Assembly (NCBI GenBank): GCA_019359515.1
Contig: JAHHHC010000013.1
Location: 1 to 64,000, forward strand
DNA: 64,000 nt
Direction of reading: 5' to 3'
Source: Desmonostoc vinosum HA7617-LM4
GTDB lineage: Bacteria > Cyanobacteriota > Cyanobacteriia > Cyanobacteriales > Nostocaceae
Position 1 is the stretch's first letter, and each line of letters starts with the position of its first letter. Position numbers and translations under genes: made by a program. The notes under the pieces were generated by a model. It worked only from the letters and a program-made list of their open reading frames with translations. It did not search any database and had not been told where the DNA came from. Of the stretch, positions 49,103 through 59,948 are shown piece by piece.

Positions 49103-51088
49103 ATGACTTCTATTCCCATAACTAACAATTCATCAACTTTTTTAGGCAATAGCCGCTCAAAGCTCAAACAAAGAACATTACTTTTCCGCTATTTGGCAGA
49201 AATCAATTTAATTTTTGGTGCTTGGTACTTGCAATGGCGCATCACTCATTCCATTAACTTTGATGCGCTGTGGCTGTCTATTCCCTTGATGCTAGCAGAA
49301 ATTTATAGCTATTTTGGCGGCGTGATGTTTGTCATTGGGCTGTGGCGTCCTTTAGTCCGAGAGGTTAAATCTCTCGATCAATTAACACCATCTATACCCA
49401 GTTCAGACTATCCCACTGTAGATGTTTTTGTGACTTGTTACAATGAGCCGCCAGAACTAATCGAACAAACAGCTAAAGCGGCTCTAGCAATAGATTATCC
49501 CGTGACAAAACTACGAGTTTATATACTGGATGATGGTAACTCAGCTGATATGCGCTCGATGGCAGAAAAACTCTGCATAGAGGATTTGCATTCACCACTA
49601 TTACAACAAGAAGCTAATCGCATTGACGCAGAACGTTCTCATTTATATGAACATCTCCAGAAATTAGAAAAGCTAACACTTAATTCTCAAACAGCAGAAC
49701 AATGGTTAGCAGAATCAAATCTTGATCAAACTGCTGCTGGATTCGTGCAAAATCTGCAAGAGTTGATTCTTTTGTTAAAATCTGATAGTTCTAAAGAAAC
49801 GCTAAGCGATCGCCTCATTATCGAACGAACTTTATTAGAAACAGCTATCCATCAAAAAGAACAAGAATTAGTAGAAATCGCTCGTTTTCGCTACATTGCT
49901 CGTCCCAAAACGCCAGGTGTACCCCACCACGCCAAAGCAGGCAATATCAACTATGCGATTTTTTCAGGAGAAACATCGGGAGAATTTATTGTTACTGTCG
50001 ATGCCGATCACATTCTCAAACCCCAATTTCTTAAACGAGTTCTGCCATATTTTTATACCTACAATATTGTCGCCGGAAAATATGAACAAAATCGCATTGC
50101 TTTTGTCCAGACTCGTCAAGACTTTTACAACCTTCCTCCCAGCGATCCTTTTGGACATCGAGCCAATTTATTTTATGGGCCGTTGCAACAAGGCAAAGAT
50201 GGCATGAATGCGGCTTTTTACACAGGAACCAATGCAGTTTTACGACGTGAAGCGTTGGTTAGTGTCGGACTGCAAAATTTTTCTGATGAATATGCCAAAG
50301 ATGAGAAACGTTTGGATGAATTTGATTTAGTTGGTGGTGTATCTAGCAACAGTATTACAGAAGATATGAATACAGCTATGCGTTTGCATAGTGCTGGTTG
50401 GAAATCTATTTATCATAATGAGAGTTTGGCAAAAGGTTTAGCACCTGAAGATTTAAGTTCGACTTTGAAACAGCGACTACGTTGGGCACAAGGTACTATT
50501 CAAGTGCTATTAAGAGAAAACCCACTTGCAAAACCAGGGCTATCTTTTTGGCAACGTTTGCACTATTTCAAAACGATGTACAGCTATTTTTCTGGTTTTG
50601 CAACTCTCATCTTTATTTGTTGCCCCATCATTTATTTTTTTACAGAAATAGTTCCTGTAAAAAGTTATGGCCCTGATTTTGCCATTCACTTCTTCCCAGC
50701 TTTTATTATTAATCGTTTGACATTTTTAGTTGCTACTTGGGGGATTTCGGCTAGTGAAGTTTGGCGTTCGGAACAATATGCGATCGCTTTATTTCCTTTG
50801 TTGATTCAAGCTGTGTGGAGTGTATTTTCAGGACGTTCAATCAAATTTCAGGTAACACCTAAACAACGCCAGTCAGGAATTTATTTTCGGCTAATTGTAC
50901 CTCAATTAATTGTTTTTGTTCTGACTATTACCGGAATATTATGGACTCTAATTCGTTTGGCAACTGGTAATTTAAATGAACCTTGGGTTCACTTACTTAA
51001 CAGCGCTTGGGCTATTTATAACTTATCCTTGTTGTGGGCTATTATTCATGCTGCTATTTGGCAACCATCTAGTAGGGAACAGGTATGA
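49103..51088 (+). CDS. cellulose-synthase-like family 2 glycosyltransferase
   Basis: 661 residues from the ATG at MTSIPITNN; upstream codons are repeat-derived. About six membrane helices flank a GT2 domain with PTVDVFVTCYNEPPELIEQT, YILDDGNS, a long helical insert (~160-265), TVDADHIL (DxD), GTNAVLRREAL, SNSITEDMNTAMRLHSAGW (TED) and QRLRWAQGTIQVL (Q..RW). This set defines processive polysaccharide synthases of the BcsA type, though no PilZ domain is seen. It would polymerise a beta-glycan from a nucleotide sugar while moving it across the membrane. Confidence 0.88.
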   Translation: MTSIPITNNSSTFLGNSRSKLKQRTLLFRYLAEINLIFGAWYLQWRITHSINFDALWLSIPLMLAEIYSYFGGVMFVIGLWRPLVREVKSLDQLTPSIPSSDYPTVDVFVTCYNEPPELIEQTAKAALAIDYPVTKLRVYILDDGNSADMRSMAEKLCIEDLHSPLLQQEANRIDAERSHLYEHLQKLEKLTLNSQTAEQWLAESNLDQTAAGFVQNLQELILLLKSDSSKETLSDRLIIERTLLETAIHQKEQELVEIARFRYIARPKTPGVPHHAKAGNINYAIFSGETSGEFIVTVDADHILKPQFLKRVLPYFYTYNIVAGKYEQNRIAFVQTRQDFYNLPPSDPFGHRANLFYGPLQQGKDGMNAAFYTGTNAVLRREALVSVGLQNFSDEYAKDEKRLDEFDLVGGVSSNSITEDMNTAMRLHSAGWKSIYHNESLAKGLAPEDLSSTLKQRLRWAQGTIQVLLRENPLAKPGLSFWQRLHYFKTMYSYFSGFATLIFICCPIIYFFTEIVPVKSYGPDFAIHFFPAFIINRLTFLVATWGISASEVWRSEQYAIALFPLLIQAVWSVFSGRSIKFQVTPKQRQSGIYFRLIVPQLIVFVLTITGILWTLIRLATGNLNEPWVHLLNSAWAIYNLSLLWAIIHAAIWQPSSREQV

Positions 51089-51151
51089 ATTTGTGCTTAA
51101 AATTTATACCTCATTTACTTGCAATCTACTGTAAAGAGGATTTTTACACCT

Positions 51152-51841
51152 ATGAATACTAATCTAGCTCAAAGAACTGTTCTCACAATTTATTCTCATG
51201 CTGACGACGAAGTATTACCCACTGCTGGTACTCTCAGCTTGATGTCTAAGGCGGGTTGGAATGTGCGTTGTCTAATTTTAACTGATGGTAGTCTTTCTAG
51301 TTCATCGCTTAAAGGTACACGTCATCAAGAAGCAGAAGCAGCGGGTAAAATTATCGGTGCAACTTATGAATTTTATGCTTTTGAAGAGTGTAATTTTGCC
51401 ACACAAGCAGTCATCAAAGTGACTGAAGAAGCGATTAAACTTTATCAACCCGATTTGATTATTACTCACGCACCACAACCAGAAAAATATGGACATAGAG
51501 ACCATGAAGTGTGTGCGATCGCAGTTTCTAATGTTGCTACTCGCAAGAACGTTTCTTTATGGTATTCAGCCCCACCGGTTTTTTTACGTGGGTTTGAACC
51601 AAACTTTTTTGTTGATATTACTTCAGTGATTGAGGAAAAAATTGCTGCTATTGATTGTTATGAATCAGAACAATCAAAAGCATTTATGCAACTCGATGCC
51701 ATACTTGTGTTATCTCGCTTTTGGGCGCGGGAATTAGGACAAAAAGATGGATATTTTGAAGCTTTTGAAATTTCTCGCCACTGCGTTGACGGTAGTTTCT
51801 TTACGGCGATGTTAAATAGTCAAAAATTAGTACTAAGCTAG
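51152..51841 (+). CDS. PIG-L family deacetylase
   Basis: 229 residues from the ATG at MNTNLAQRTVL. HADDE (~16-20; usually HPDDE) holds zinc-binding residues, with RHQEAEAAGKIIGAT, DLIITHAPQPEKYGHRDH and CYESEQSKAFM as family landmarks. The enzymes remove N-acetyl groups from GlcNAc-containing substrates. As it follows the synthase by about 60 bp, it may deacetylate the polymer or a precursor. No signal peptide, so it acts in the cytoplasm. Confidence 0.85.
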   Translation: MNTNLAQRTVLTIYSHADDEVLPTAGTLSLMSKAGWNVRCLILTDGSLSSSSLKGTRHQEAEAAGKIIGATYEFYAFEECNFATQAVIKVTEEAIKLYQPDLIITHAPQPEKYGHRDHEVCAIAVSNVATRKNVSLWYSAPPVFLRGFEPNFFVDITSVIEEKIAAIDCYESEQSKAFMQLDAILVLSRFWARELGQKDGYFEAFEISRHCVDGSFFTAMLNSQKLVLS

Positions 51842-51945
51842 GTAATTTTTTTACAATCTATATTCTTAATTATCAAAAAAATCAGGTCTAAAACCGGACT
51901 TCGTCCAAAGTTTTTGGAGCGGGGTATAAATCCCCGTTACAAAAA

Positions 51946-51968
51946 CGACCTGCGACCTGCGACCTGCG
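51946..51968. repeat. CGACCTG heptamer repeat
   Basis: Three copies of the heptamer CGACCTG, another short tandem repeat of the kind typical for heterocystous cyanobacteria, in the gap before the STAS gene. Confidence 0.85.
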
Positions 51969-52072
51969 TTATCAACACGTCATAATTATGTAAAAAATCC
52001 CTTGCAGTTTCTATAAAGCCAATGCCACAATAGCAATGTCTAAACTACAATTAAAAACCAACATACCAAACT

Positions 52073-52423
52073 ATGAGTCCTACTGTTAAAATCCTTGAAC
52101 CTGCTGGAATTTTAGACGGAATTAGAGGTAATCAATTGCGTCGTGAAATTAGTGATATTGTAGCGGATGGAGTAGATATTTTGTTGATTGATTTGAAAGA
52201 GGTTAAATTTGTTGATAGTTCTGGTTTAGGTGCTTTAGTAGCATCAATGCAAACAGTACGAGCTGCTAATGCTCAATTATTTGTTTGTTCTGTTAGTGAC
52301 CAAGTGAGAATGTTGTTTGAACTGACCAAGCTAGATAGAATATTTAAATTATTTGCTGATCAAGATGATTTTAAACGCCAGATACTTGCACAGCCAGAGA
52401 ATATTAATAGCTACATTCAGTAA
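52073..52423 (+). CDS. STAS-domain anti-sigma factor antagonist
   Basis: 116 residues, a single STAS domain. VDILLIDLKEVKFVDSSGLGALVA contains the DSSGLG motif with the phosphorylatable serine. It is expected to bind an RsbW-like kinase in its unphosphorylated form. Candidate partners lie next door: a SpoIIE-type phosphatase (convergent) and a HATPase gene at 53928. Its last 20 bp overlap the 3' end of the phosphatase gene on the opposite strand. Confidence 0.88.
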   Translation: MSPTVKILEPAGILDGIRGNQLRREISDIVADGVDILLIDLKEVKFVDSSGLGALVASMQTVRAANAQLFVCSVSDQVRMLFELTKLDRIFKLFADQDDFKRQILAQPENINSYIQ

Positions 52424-53603
52424 AATTAACTTTTAGCAAAGATAAATCGTCATTAAAGTTTGTTTTACCGTTTAAAGTCATAATATGGGCTAATACTTCG
52501 TTTAAATCACAGGTATTCGCCCGACTACAATTGATTAGTAAATCGATGAAAGCATCAATACTCCAAATCTTTCCATCTGGCTGATTAATTTCGTAAGCGC
52601 CATCACTAAAGATGTATAAATAACTGTTAGCTTCGACATCAAAAACAACTTCCTCAAAGTTGATATCAGGTAAAAAGCCAATTGGCAGATCTAGAGAACT
52701 TAATTGTTTCGCTTGGATAGTTGAAGATGTAGGAAATAGCAGCACCGCTGATGGATGTCCGGCGCTGGCGTAGGTAAGTTGACGTTGCTGACGGTTATAC
52801 ACTCCATACCAAATTGTGAAGTATTTATCACCATGATTATTCATCTGAAAAGCATTATTGAGTGCTTTCATAACTTCACTAGGTTGACAAAAGTTAGTAT
52901 GGGGTAGAGATTGCGATCGCAAAACATTCAGTACAGATACAGACAACAAAGCTGAACCAACTCCATGTCCAGATACATCTAACAAATAAATTGCTAAATT
53001 ATCATCATCTATCCAGTAATAGTCAAAGCTATCACCCCCTAACTGTGCTGAGGGAATAAATAGAGCTTCTGTAGTTACAGATCCTACCAATGGTGAAGGT
53101 AAAAGCGATCGCACATAATCGGATGCTTCTGTCAATTCTGCTTCTAAAATTTGCTTTTGAGTGTGCAAATTCTGATTTAATACTTCCAAAGCTTGTTTTT
53201 GAGTATGCAAATCCTGATTCAACTGATGTAACCTTAATCCGGCTCTTACACGTGCTTTTAATTCATTCATTTCAATTGGTTTAGAGACAAACTCATCCGC
53301 ACCAGCGTCAAGTCCTCTAACTCTATCTTCTTCCTCCCCTTTGGCAGCTCCTCTAGCAGTCAGCAAAATGAAAAAAGTAGTTGCCATCTCTGGATCTGCT
53401 TTAATTTGCCGACATACTTCCAGTCCATCTAAGTTTGACATCATCCAATCGCAAATAATTAGAGCCGGATGTATTTTTTTTGCTTGAATAATGCCTTCCT
53501 CGCCATTGCTGGCTACAGTAGTATCATAACCTTGGTTTTGGAGTGTTCTTTTGAGTGCTACTCGCACAATTGGATCATCATCAATAATCAGGATTTTAAA
53601 CAT
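52404..53603 (-). CDS. response regulator with SpoIIE-type (PP2C) phosphatase output
   Basis: 399 residues. The receiver domain (~1-120; IIDDD, ALIICDWMMSNLDG, VSKPIEM) is followed by a coiled coil built of QNLHTQKQ repeats (~125-165) and a SpoIIE phosphatase (~190-395) with AQLGGDSFDYYWIDD, LLDVSGHGVGSALLS and DGAYEINQPDG as metal-binding motifs. On phosphorylation it should dephosphorylate the neighbouring STAS protein. The sensor kinase is not adjacent; the hybrid kinase at 55097 is a candidate by proximity only. Confidence 0.88.
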   Translation of the reverse strand: MFKILIIDDDPIVRVALKRTLQNQGYDTTVASNGEEGIIQAKKIHPALIICDWMMSNLDGLEVCRQIKADPEMATTFFILLTARGAAKGEEEDRVRGLDAGADEFVSKPIEMNELKARVRAGLRLHQLNQDLHTQKQALEVLNQNLHTQKQILEAELTEASDYVRSLLPSPLVGSVTTEALFIPSAQLGGDSFDYYWIDDDNLAIYLLDVSGHGVGSALLSVSVLNVLRSQSLPHTNFCQPSEVMKALNNAFQMNNHGDKYFTIWYGVYNRQQRQLTYASAGHPSAVLLFPTSSTIQAKQLSSLDLPIGFLPDINFEEVVFDVEANSYLYIFSDGAYEINQPDGKIWSIDAFIDLLINCSRANTCDLNEVLAHIMTLNGKTNFNDDLSLLKVNFTECSY

Positions 53604-53814
53604 AAACTTTAACTAGATAATTGCAGGATAATTCAGAATACAACAGTCAGAATTCATGAGTGTAAAAATCTGACTTTTTGCTCATTGTAAGCTACTAAAT
53701 TTTCAATTAGGCTCCGTGCTTAAACCCAATTACATATAGGACTCCGATTTGATTAATGACATTATCTGCGTAAGTCCTGGGAGTATAGCAATCCTAAATC
53801 ATTCGTGAGAACTA

Positions 53815-53847
53815 AGATCCCCGACTTCTTAAAGAAGTCGGGGATCT
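53815..53847. repeat. perfect 16-bp inverted repeat
   Basis: AGATCCCCGACTTCTT and its exact complement are separated by one base, with no T-tract. It lies in the divergent gap between the phosphatase and RsbW-like genes. A partial relative (GCCGGGGATCTGG) occurs at 15918. A dispersed palindrome is more likely than a terminator. Confidence 0.75.
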
Positions 53848-53927
53848 GGACACCGCGAAGATTTCTGAAAAGTCAACAGTTAGCAGTTAACAATCAACAC
53901 AATCACAAAGGTTTTAGTGTTTAAAAA

Positions 53928-54344
53928 GTGCATCAACAAATCTATCTCAAAATTAATACGGATCTGAACGATTTACCTCTAGTTTTATCGTGGTTCGAGC
54001 AGATAAATCAACCTCCTTTGTCTGATCCAACAATTTGGTGGCAATCTCAAACACTGCTGATAGAAGGTTTTACTAATATTGTGGAACATGCACACAAAGA
54101 CCTACCACAAGAAACTCCTATCGAAATTCAAGTAGTTCGGTCAAGTGAAGATATAGAAATTCGCATTATATCTCAAGGAAAAGCATTTAATTTAGAGCAT
54201 AAATTGCAAGAAATATCTGAATTTGAAGACAACGAACAAGAGCGGGGACGTGGTTTGAAAATTATGTCACTCTTAGCAGATAAATTGAGTTATGAAAACA
54301 CCGCAAATGGTTGTTATTGTTTATTTATTAGTAAAAATATATAG
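53928..54344 (+). CDS. RsbW-like anti-sigma factor serine kinase
   Basis: 138 residues, HATPase_c_2 domain. EGFTNIVEHAHKD is the N box, followed by IEIRIISQGKAFN (with the D of the usual DxGxP region weakly conserved as ISQGKAF) and ERGRGLKIMSLLADKLSY as the G2 box. GTG start. It is the kinase partner expected for the STAS antagonist and SpoIIE phosphatase just upstream. Its target sigma or output protein is not visible here. Confidence 0.82.
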   Translation: MHQQIYLKINTDLNDLPLVLSWFEQINQPPLSDPTIWWQSQTLLIEGFTNIVEHAHKDLPQETPIEIQVVRSSEDIEIRIISQGKAFNLEHKLQEISEFEDNEQERGRGLKIMSLLADKLSYENTANGCYCLFISKNI

Positions 54345-54665
54345 GAATCTGACTTGATTCATGAAATTGTTTGCGTAGACAGGGAGTAGGGAGTAGGGAG
54401 TAGGGAGTAGGGAGTAGGGTAAGAGAGATTTTCAAGGTATACGGAGTTTTTTCACCAAATTAAATATGAGTCCTATAAAAGCTTAATGGCTTTTTGTGGA
54501 AGGGTGAGCCATCATTGGCAAGCTAATGCGCCTACATATTGCCCTATTTTCCGTGTAACCCTTTATTAGTCATTAGTCATTTGTATTTACCAAGGATAAA
54601 GGACAAAAGACAACCTCACCAGTTGATGTGCAATGTTTGTTTGCGTAACAGCTTATGATCATCAA
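54345..54665. other. intergenic region with AGGGAGT tandem repeat
   Basis: About 320 bp without a gene. Positions 54381-54419 hold more than five copies of the heptamer AGGGAGT. The rest is AT-rich with nothing recognisable. Confidence 0.8.
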
Positions 54666-54875
54666 TTAGGCAGACATCAAACGCCGTTTCGGTTCAGGAA
54701 TTGAACGCCCTAATTCTTGAGCAGTTTCTATCCATTCGTGCATAATAACTTCTATATTTTGCAGTGCTTCTTGATAAGTTTCACCATCAGCAGTACATCC
54801 CGGTAATTCTGAAACTTCAGCGATAAATGCTTGGTCTTCTTCACTCCAGTAGAGAATTATTTCATAATGAAGCAT
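54666..54875 (-). CDS. hicB: HicB-type antitoxin
   Basis: 69 residues. LHYEIILYWSEEDQAFIAEVSELPGCTADGETYQEAL is the HicB partial RNase-H-like fold, ending in IEVIMHEWIETAQELG. No C-terminal DNA-binding domain, as in the short cyanobacterial HicBs. It starts 4 bp after the end of the HicA-like frame. Confidence 0.85.
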   Translation of the reverse strand: MLHYEIILYWSEEDQAFIAEVSELPGCTADGETYQEALQNIEVIMHEWIETAQELGRSIPEPKRRLMSA

Positions 54876-54879
54876 CGTC

Positions 54880-55107
54880 TTAATCTCCTAGCTGATACTT
54901 GAGAATTACTGCACGAACTTGTTTAACTTGATAGGCTTTGGCTTGAGAACCTTTAGGTTGTAGGTTAAGAATTTCTTCTATTCCCTCTTGGGTAAAAATA
55001 TGGTGACTTCCACGAATACGTTCATCAAACCCTAAACTGCGTAAAAGTTGGCATAATTGGGTAAATGAAATGTCTGCATCAGATTCTTCAGTTTTCTTAC
55101 TCGTAAC
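54880..55107 (-). CDS. hicA: HicA-type toxin frame without a standard start codon
   Basis: About 75 codons. [57 protein letters not shown] shows the HicA dsRNA-binding-like fold with the catalytic histidine in GSHHIF. The frame is open from a TAA upstream, yet no ATG, GTG or TTG precedes the domain; the codon where homologues would start reads GTT, at the very end of the overlapping hybrid-kinase gene. Either the toxin has lost its start, or initiation is from a non-standard codon. The domain itself is intact. Confidence 0.68.
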   Translation of the reverse strand, partial: VTSKKTEESDADISFTQLCQLLRSLGFDERIRGSHHIFTQEGIEEILNLQPKGSQAKAYQVKQVRAVILKYQLGD

Positions 55108-58100
55108 TTTTTATTAAAAAAGTTTGAATATGCTTGACAAATTCTTCTAATTCTAGAATCAATTCAGATGAACCTCTACGCTCTGATTGATGAGCTAGTT
55201 GCTCTAATTTTTCAGCGGCTAAACGCATGGTAGTAGCACCGATGTTAGCACTAGCACCTTTGAGATGGTGAGCTTCGCGGCTAATTTGTAGAAAGTCACT
55301 TGTGGCGATCGCACTTTTAACTACTTCTAAACGAGGTTGAGTATCCTCAACGAATATCTGCAATAGTTCTAATTCAAATTCTGGGTTGTTTTCAGAAAGT
55401 TGATGCAAGTGTTGCCAATCAATTGCTAACTCAAGTGAATCAGTTTCTGTAGAAGAAATTACTGGTTGTGTTTTGAGTATTATACTTGCCCAATGATCTA
55501 AAACCTCTGCTAATTTCTCTTTTGCTACTGGCTTACTCAAATAGTCATCCATTCCGGCATCTAGACACATTTGTCTATCTTCTTTCATGGCATTAGCAGT
55601 CATTGCCACCACAACAGGGCGACGATGGTTAACAAAAGAGCTTTCTTGCAAACGATGAATTTCTTTTGTAGTATCCAAACCGTCTAAAATCGGCATCTGA
55701 CAATCCATGAGAATTAAGTCATAAGGAATTTTTTCTAACAATTGCAAAACTTCTTGGCCATTGGCAGCAACATCAGCTTTGTAACCCAAGTTTTGTAGTT
55801 GTTTGAGAGCTACTTTTTGATTCACTAAATTATCTTCGGCTAGTAAAATTCTTAACTTAGGTTTAGTGGGATAATCGCAGTTTTTTGAGGAATTCACTGC
55901 TGATTCTGCTTGTTCTGGTTCAGGTTTGGTTCCTAAGATAATCATAATAATATCGAAAAGTTGAGACGGCTTCACGGGTTTAACCAAATAAGCAGCAAAT
56001 CCGATTTTGAGTGCCCGTTGCACTTCATCCCGTTGATTAGTGGAGGTAAGCATAATTAAAGGTAGCTCAGCCATAACAGAATTAGCCTTAATTTGTTCTC
56101 CCAAGGTCATGCCATCTGTTTGGGGCATTTGCATGTCAATTAATGCCACATCATAGGCTCTGCCATGCTTGAGAGCGTCTTGAATCGCTTTTAGGGCTGA
56201 GGCGGCACTGTCAACTTCATCCACTTGCATTCCCCAATAAGTAGCCTGATGGCGGACAATTTTACGATTAGTAGCGTTATCATCCACTACTAATAAGCGT
56301 CTATTGATGAGAATCTGGCGATCGCTGATTGCACAAGCTGGCGCAACCGCAACGGCAAAAGGAATCTCAAACCAAAATGTAGATCCTTTGCCCATCTGAC
56401 TTTGCACGCCAATTTCTCCTGCCATCAAGGTCACAAGTTGCTTGCAGATAGCTAAACCCAAACCAGTACCACCATATTTACGTGTAGTAGAAGCATCTAC
56501 TTGAGTAAAAGGTGTAAAGAGTTTGCTTTGATCTTCAGGGGTAATACCAAGACCAGTATCTGTGATGGCAAAGTAAATAGTCGTGGTAGTCGCAGCGAGC
56601 GATCGCACATCCGCCTTAACTACCACTTCGCCAGCACTGGTGAATTTAATCGCGTTGCCAATCAAGTTCATGAGAATTTGTCGTAGGCGACTAGCATCAC
56701 CTTGTAAGTGGGTGGGGATCTTGTGATCAATGAATGCGGCAATTTCCAATCCTTTTTTGTGAGCCTGGGGAGCTAGTAAGTCCAAAACATCCTCTACACA
56801 GGTAGACAAGTCAAAATTGAGAGTTTCTAGAGCCATTTCCCCAGCCTCAAGTTTAGATAGATCCAAAATTTCATTGATCAGGCTTAACAAAGCATCGCCG
56901 CTAATGCGGACTGTTTCAACAAAATCTCGCTGTTCTTGGTTGAGGGGAGTTTCTAATAACAGTCCAGTCATTCCCAACATGGCGTTCATTGGGGTACGGA
57001 TTTCATGACTCATGTTTGCCAAAAAAGCACTTTTAGTTTGAGAAGCCAACTCGGCTTGACGATGAGCAATTTCTAATTCTTGTCGCTGATGCGTTTCTGC
57101 TTCTAATAGTTGGGCTTGGGCGATGGCAACGCCTACTTGGTCGGCTATTTGTCTTAAAAGGTGAGTTTCAGAACTAGACCAACAACGGGAACTACTGCAC
57201 TGGTGAACAATCAGTAAACCACAGAGTTCTTCTTTAATGAGAATAGGCACAACTAAATTAGCTTTGACCCCAAACTGTTGTAATAATTCCACATGGCTTT
57301 GTTGAATTTCCAGCAGATCTAATTCAGTGCTGGCTGAAATGTTGCCTTGGCGATATTGCTGTAAACAGTATTGCTGTAGATATTCTGCTCGGAAGTAAGA
57401 ATCGGTGATATTTTGTTGTTTGATTGCAGGCAAACCAGAAACTACTGCTTCTGTAACCACACTTTCACCGCCATTAGGAAAAAACTGATAGATTAACACC
57501 CGGTCAATCTGGAGAATTTTTTGCACTTCTGTAACGGTGGTTTGGAGAATTTCTTCAATTTGTAAAGATTGGCGAATCTTGAGGGTGATATCAGTAAATA
57601 ATTGCGATCGCAAGCTTTGACGTTGAAGTTCCTCTTTGGCTTGCTGACGCTCGATAAATTGTCCCACTTGCTCACCTATCGAACTCATCATCCTGATTAA
57701 ATCTTGGTTTGGTTGTTGGGTTTGGTGATTGAAGCAGGTAATCACGCCCAGGATGTTGTTACTACTAGGAACCGGAAAACCGAAAGCCCCACGCAGGCCA
57801 GCCGCCGCCGCAATTTTTCCTCTCAAAAATTTCGCATGATCAACGACATCACTAAACCAAACGGGTTGGTTGCTAGCCCAGACACAACCAGGTAAACCAA
57901 TTCCCTGTGCAAAAGTCAGCTGCCGACTCTGTGCAACAAAATCTCCTACCTCAAGAGATGTTCGATGCCAAACATCAAAGCAACGTAGAACATTTGCTTG
58001 GCAATCCAGCATCCAAATTTCACTCAAATCCCATTCTAAACTCTCACAGAGTGCTTGCAAAATTTGCGGAGTTGCTTCGGCAATTGTGGAGGACTCAGCT

Positions 58101-59698
58101 AAGACGCGAGTGATGTTGTATTGTGTGAGTAAATGTTGTTCCGCTTGTTTGCGATCGCTAATGTCAATACCAGTACCAACGATATATTCCACTGCTCCTT
58201 GATCGTCTTGCAAAATGGCGTTTGACCAGGCAATTAGTCGCCGAGTTCCATCTTTGGTTAACCAATAGTTTTCGTAATTACTTGCACCTTGACCACCTTG
58301 TAGTTGCTTAAATACTGCTTTGATTGGTTCTACTTCTTCGGGAAGTAAAAACAGGTTCCAGAAATATCTACCTCTGACCTCATCAAATGAGTAACCTGTT
58401 GTTTGTTCACAGGCTTGATTAAAGCGGACGATTTGCCCTTGTGAGTCCAAAACGATTACCAAAGCGCTGGCTGTATGTAGAACTGCTGAGATAAAATTGC
58501 GCTCTTGGTGTAGTGATTCTTCTACTAATTTACGTTCTGTTACCTCACGATAAATCAGGTAGTAGACTGTGGCGAGGATGAGAAAACTTAAGCAAATTGC
58601 GATCGCTAATGTCAACAATGATTTATGAGCGCTGGCTCTTGCTGCTTGTGATTCTTGTTGCAGTTGTTGCTTTTGCTCCTTCTCTATTTTCAGCATCAAC
58701 TGACGGATATCATCTATCAGATTCCTTTGTTGATTTGCTTGCATCGTCTGCAAGGCGACATTTAATCCCTGTTGTTGACGCAATTCAATAGCCTGCTGGA
58801 GTTGGATAAATTTTGCTGTAATCAACAGCCTTAAAGTTTCGATTTGCTGGTGTTGATAGCGGCTATCTGCTGCTAGGTTATTCAGTTCTTGAATTTCTGG
58901 ATTAACGTTAATTCGTGCTTGTTGATACCGAGTCAAATCGGCTGCGTTCCCCGTCAGGATGTAACCGCGCTGGGCAGCTTCGGCATCATTCATTAACGAT
59001 AGAAGTTCTTTGAAAGAGTTAATTTTTGCTTGGGTTTTTCTGACTTGGTTATTAGTATTAATTAAAACTTCGTAGTTATGGTATGAAACTGTGCCAATTA
59101 AAACTAAAATTGCTGATGCTAAAACAAAACCTCCGGCAATTTTTTTAAAGAATCGCTTGTGTACCTGATGTTTTTGTTGACTGTGATTAGTTGCAAGTAC
59201 CAAAGAAGCTAAATTCCGTCGCAATTCCATCTGCTTGATGACTTGGCGACCTAAGATTCGTAACGCTTCTACCTGTTGTGGAGTTAGTTCTCGCGGTACG
59301 TAGTCAACGACGCAAAGTGTACCTAGAGCATGTCCTTCAGGATTTGTCAAGGGGACGCCAGCATAAAACCGGATATGGGGGTCAGAAGTTACGAATGGAT
59401 TTGTGGCAAATCGGACATCTGCTGTGCTATCAGGCACAATAAACACATCATTTTGTAAAATAGCATGGGCGCAAAATGCGACATCGCGGGGAGTTTCTAG
59501 CGCCTCTATCCCAACTTTAGACTTGAACCATTGACGATTGCTATCAACTAAACTAACTAAAGCGATCGGAGTGCCGCAAATATACGAAGCTAAATGAGTA
59601 AGGTCATCAAAGCTTGCCTCAGAGGGCGTGTCAAGGATTTCATATTGTAAGAGTGCTGCGATTCTTTGTGCTTCATTATTAGGTAATGGTGCTTTCAT
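55097..59698 (-). CDS. hybrid histidine kinase GAF-CHASE3-PAS-GAF-GAF-HK-REC-REC-HPT
   Basis: 1533 residues. An N-terminal GAF (~20-165), membrane helix 1 (~192-210), a CHASE3-like extracytoplasmic domain (~215-350; [13 protein letters not shown]), membrane helix 2 (~367-388), PAS (~405-520), two GAFs (~545-680 and ~695-850), HisKA with [19 protein letters not shown] (~890), HATPase ([27 protein letters not shown]), two receivers ([11 protein letters not shown] and [13 protein letters not shown]) and HPT with [12 protein letters not shown] complete internal phosphorelay. The first GAF is unusual in preceding the membrane helices. Output regulator unknown. Confidence 0.9.
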   Translation of the reverse strand: MKAPLPNNEAQRIAALLQYEILDTPSEASFDDLTHLASYICGTPIALVSLVDSNRQWFKSKVGIEALETPRDVAFCAHAILQNDVFIVPDSTADVRFATNPFVTSDPHIRFYAGVPLTNPEGHALGTLCVVDYVPRELTPQQVEALRILGRQVIKQMELRRNLASLVLATNHSQQKHQVHKRFFKKIAGGFVLASAILVLIGTVSYHNYEVLINTNNQVRKTQAKINSFKELLSLMNDAEAAQRGYILTGNAADLTRYQQARINVNPEIQELNNLAADSRYQHQQIETLRLLITAKFIQLQQAIELRQQQGLNVALQTMQANQQRNLIDDIRQLMLKIEKEQKQQLQQESQAARASAHKSLLTLAIAICLSFLILATVYYLIYREVTERKLVEESLHQERNFISAVLHTASALVIVLDSQGQIVRFNQACEQTTGYSFDEVRGRYFWNLFLLPEEVEPIKAVFKQLQGGQGASNYENYWLTKDGTRRLIAWSNAILQDDQGAVEYIVGTGIDISDRKQAEQHLLTQYNITRVLAESSTIAEATPQILQALCESLEWDLSEIWMLDCQANVLRCFDVWHRTSLEVGDFVAQSRQLTFAQGIGLPGCVWASNQPVWFSDVVDHAKFLRGKIAAAAGLRGAFGFPVPSSNNILGVITCFNHQTQQPNQDLIRMMSSIGEQVGQFIERQQAKEELQRQSLRSQLFTDITLKIRQSLQIEEILQTTVTEVQKILQIDRVLIYQFFPNGGESVVTEAVVSGLPAIKQQNITDSYFRAEYLQQYCLQQYRQGNISASTELDLLEIQQSHVELLQQFGVKANLVVPILIKEELCGLLIVHQCSSSRCWSSSETHLLRQIADQVGVAIAQAQLLEAETHQRQELEIAHRQAELASQTKSAFLANMSHEIRTPMNAMLGMTGLLLETPLNQEQRDFVETVRISGDALLSLINEILDLSKLEAGEMALETLNFDLSTCVEDVLDLLAPQAHKKGLEIAAFIDHKIPTHLQGDASRLRQILMNLIGNAIKFTSAGEVVVKADVRSLAATTTTIYFAITDTGLGITPEDQSKLFTPFTQVDASTTRKYGGTGLGLAICKQLVTLMAGEIGVQSQMGKGSTFWFEIPFAVAVAPACAISDRQILINRRLLVVDDNATNRKIVRHQATYWGMQVDEVDSAASALKAIQDALKHGRAYDVALIDMQMPQTDGMTLGEQIKANSVMAELPLIMLTSTNQRDEVQRALKIGFAAYLVKPVKPSQLFDIIMIILGTKPEPEQAESAVNSSKNCDYPTKPKLRILLAEDNLVNQKVALKQLQNLGYKADVAANGQEVLQLLEKIPYDLILMDCQMPILDGLDTTKEIHRLQESSFVNHRRPVVVAMTANAMKEDRQMCLDAGMDDYLSKPVAKEKLAEVLDHWASIILKTQPVISSTETDSLELAIDWQHLHQLSENNPEFELELLQIFVEDTQPRLEVVKSAIATSDFLQISREAHHLKGASANIGATTMRLAAEKLEQLAHQSERRGSSELILELEEFVKHIQTFLIKSYE

Positions 59699-59948
59699 CC
59701 TTGCGCCTTATATTTATCTGAAGTCAAAAAATTTATTGTTGTTTACCACTAACCACTTCATGAACCACTTTTGATAAAAAAGTGAGAGTAATTTCACTGA
59801 ATAATTTTTTATTTATTCGATGATCACTGCTGTTATCTATGTAAATTTACGTTGGTAAAAATTATATGTCGATGTCAATATTTTGAAATTGTTCTAGAGC
59901 CAATACATTTATGTATAGGGTTCTCTCCCCCTGCCCCTTGTCCTCGAC

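Noticed and set aside
53815-53847. Perfect hairpin considered as a terminator
   Set aside because: It lies between two divergent genes where no transcript would need to end, and it has no T-tract.
54381-54419. AGGGAGT tandem stretch considered as a protein-binding iteron or origin
   Set aside because: It is a simple heptamer tract like several others in the window, with no replication gene or AT-rich melting region arranged beside it.
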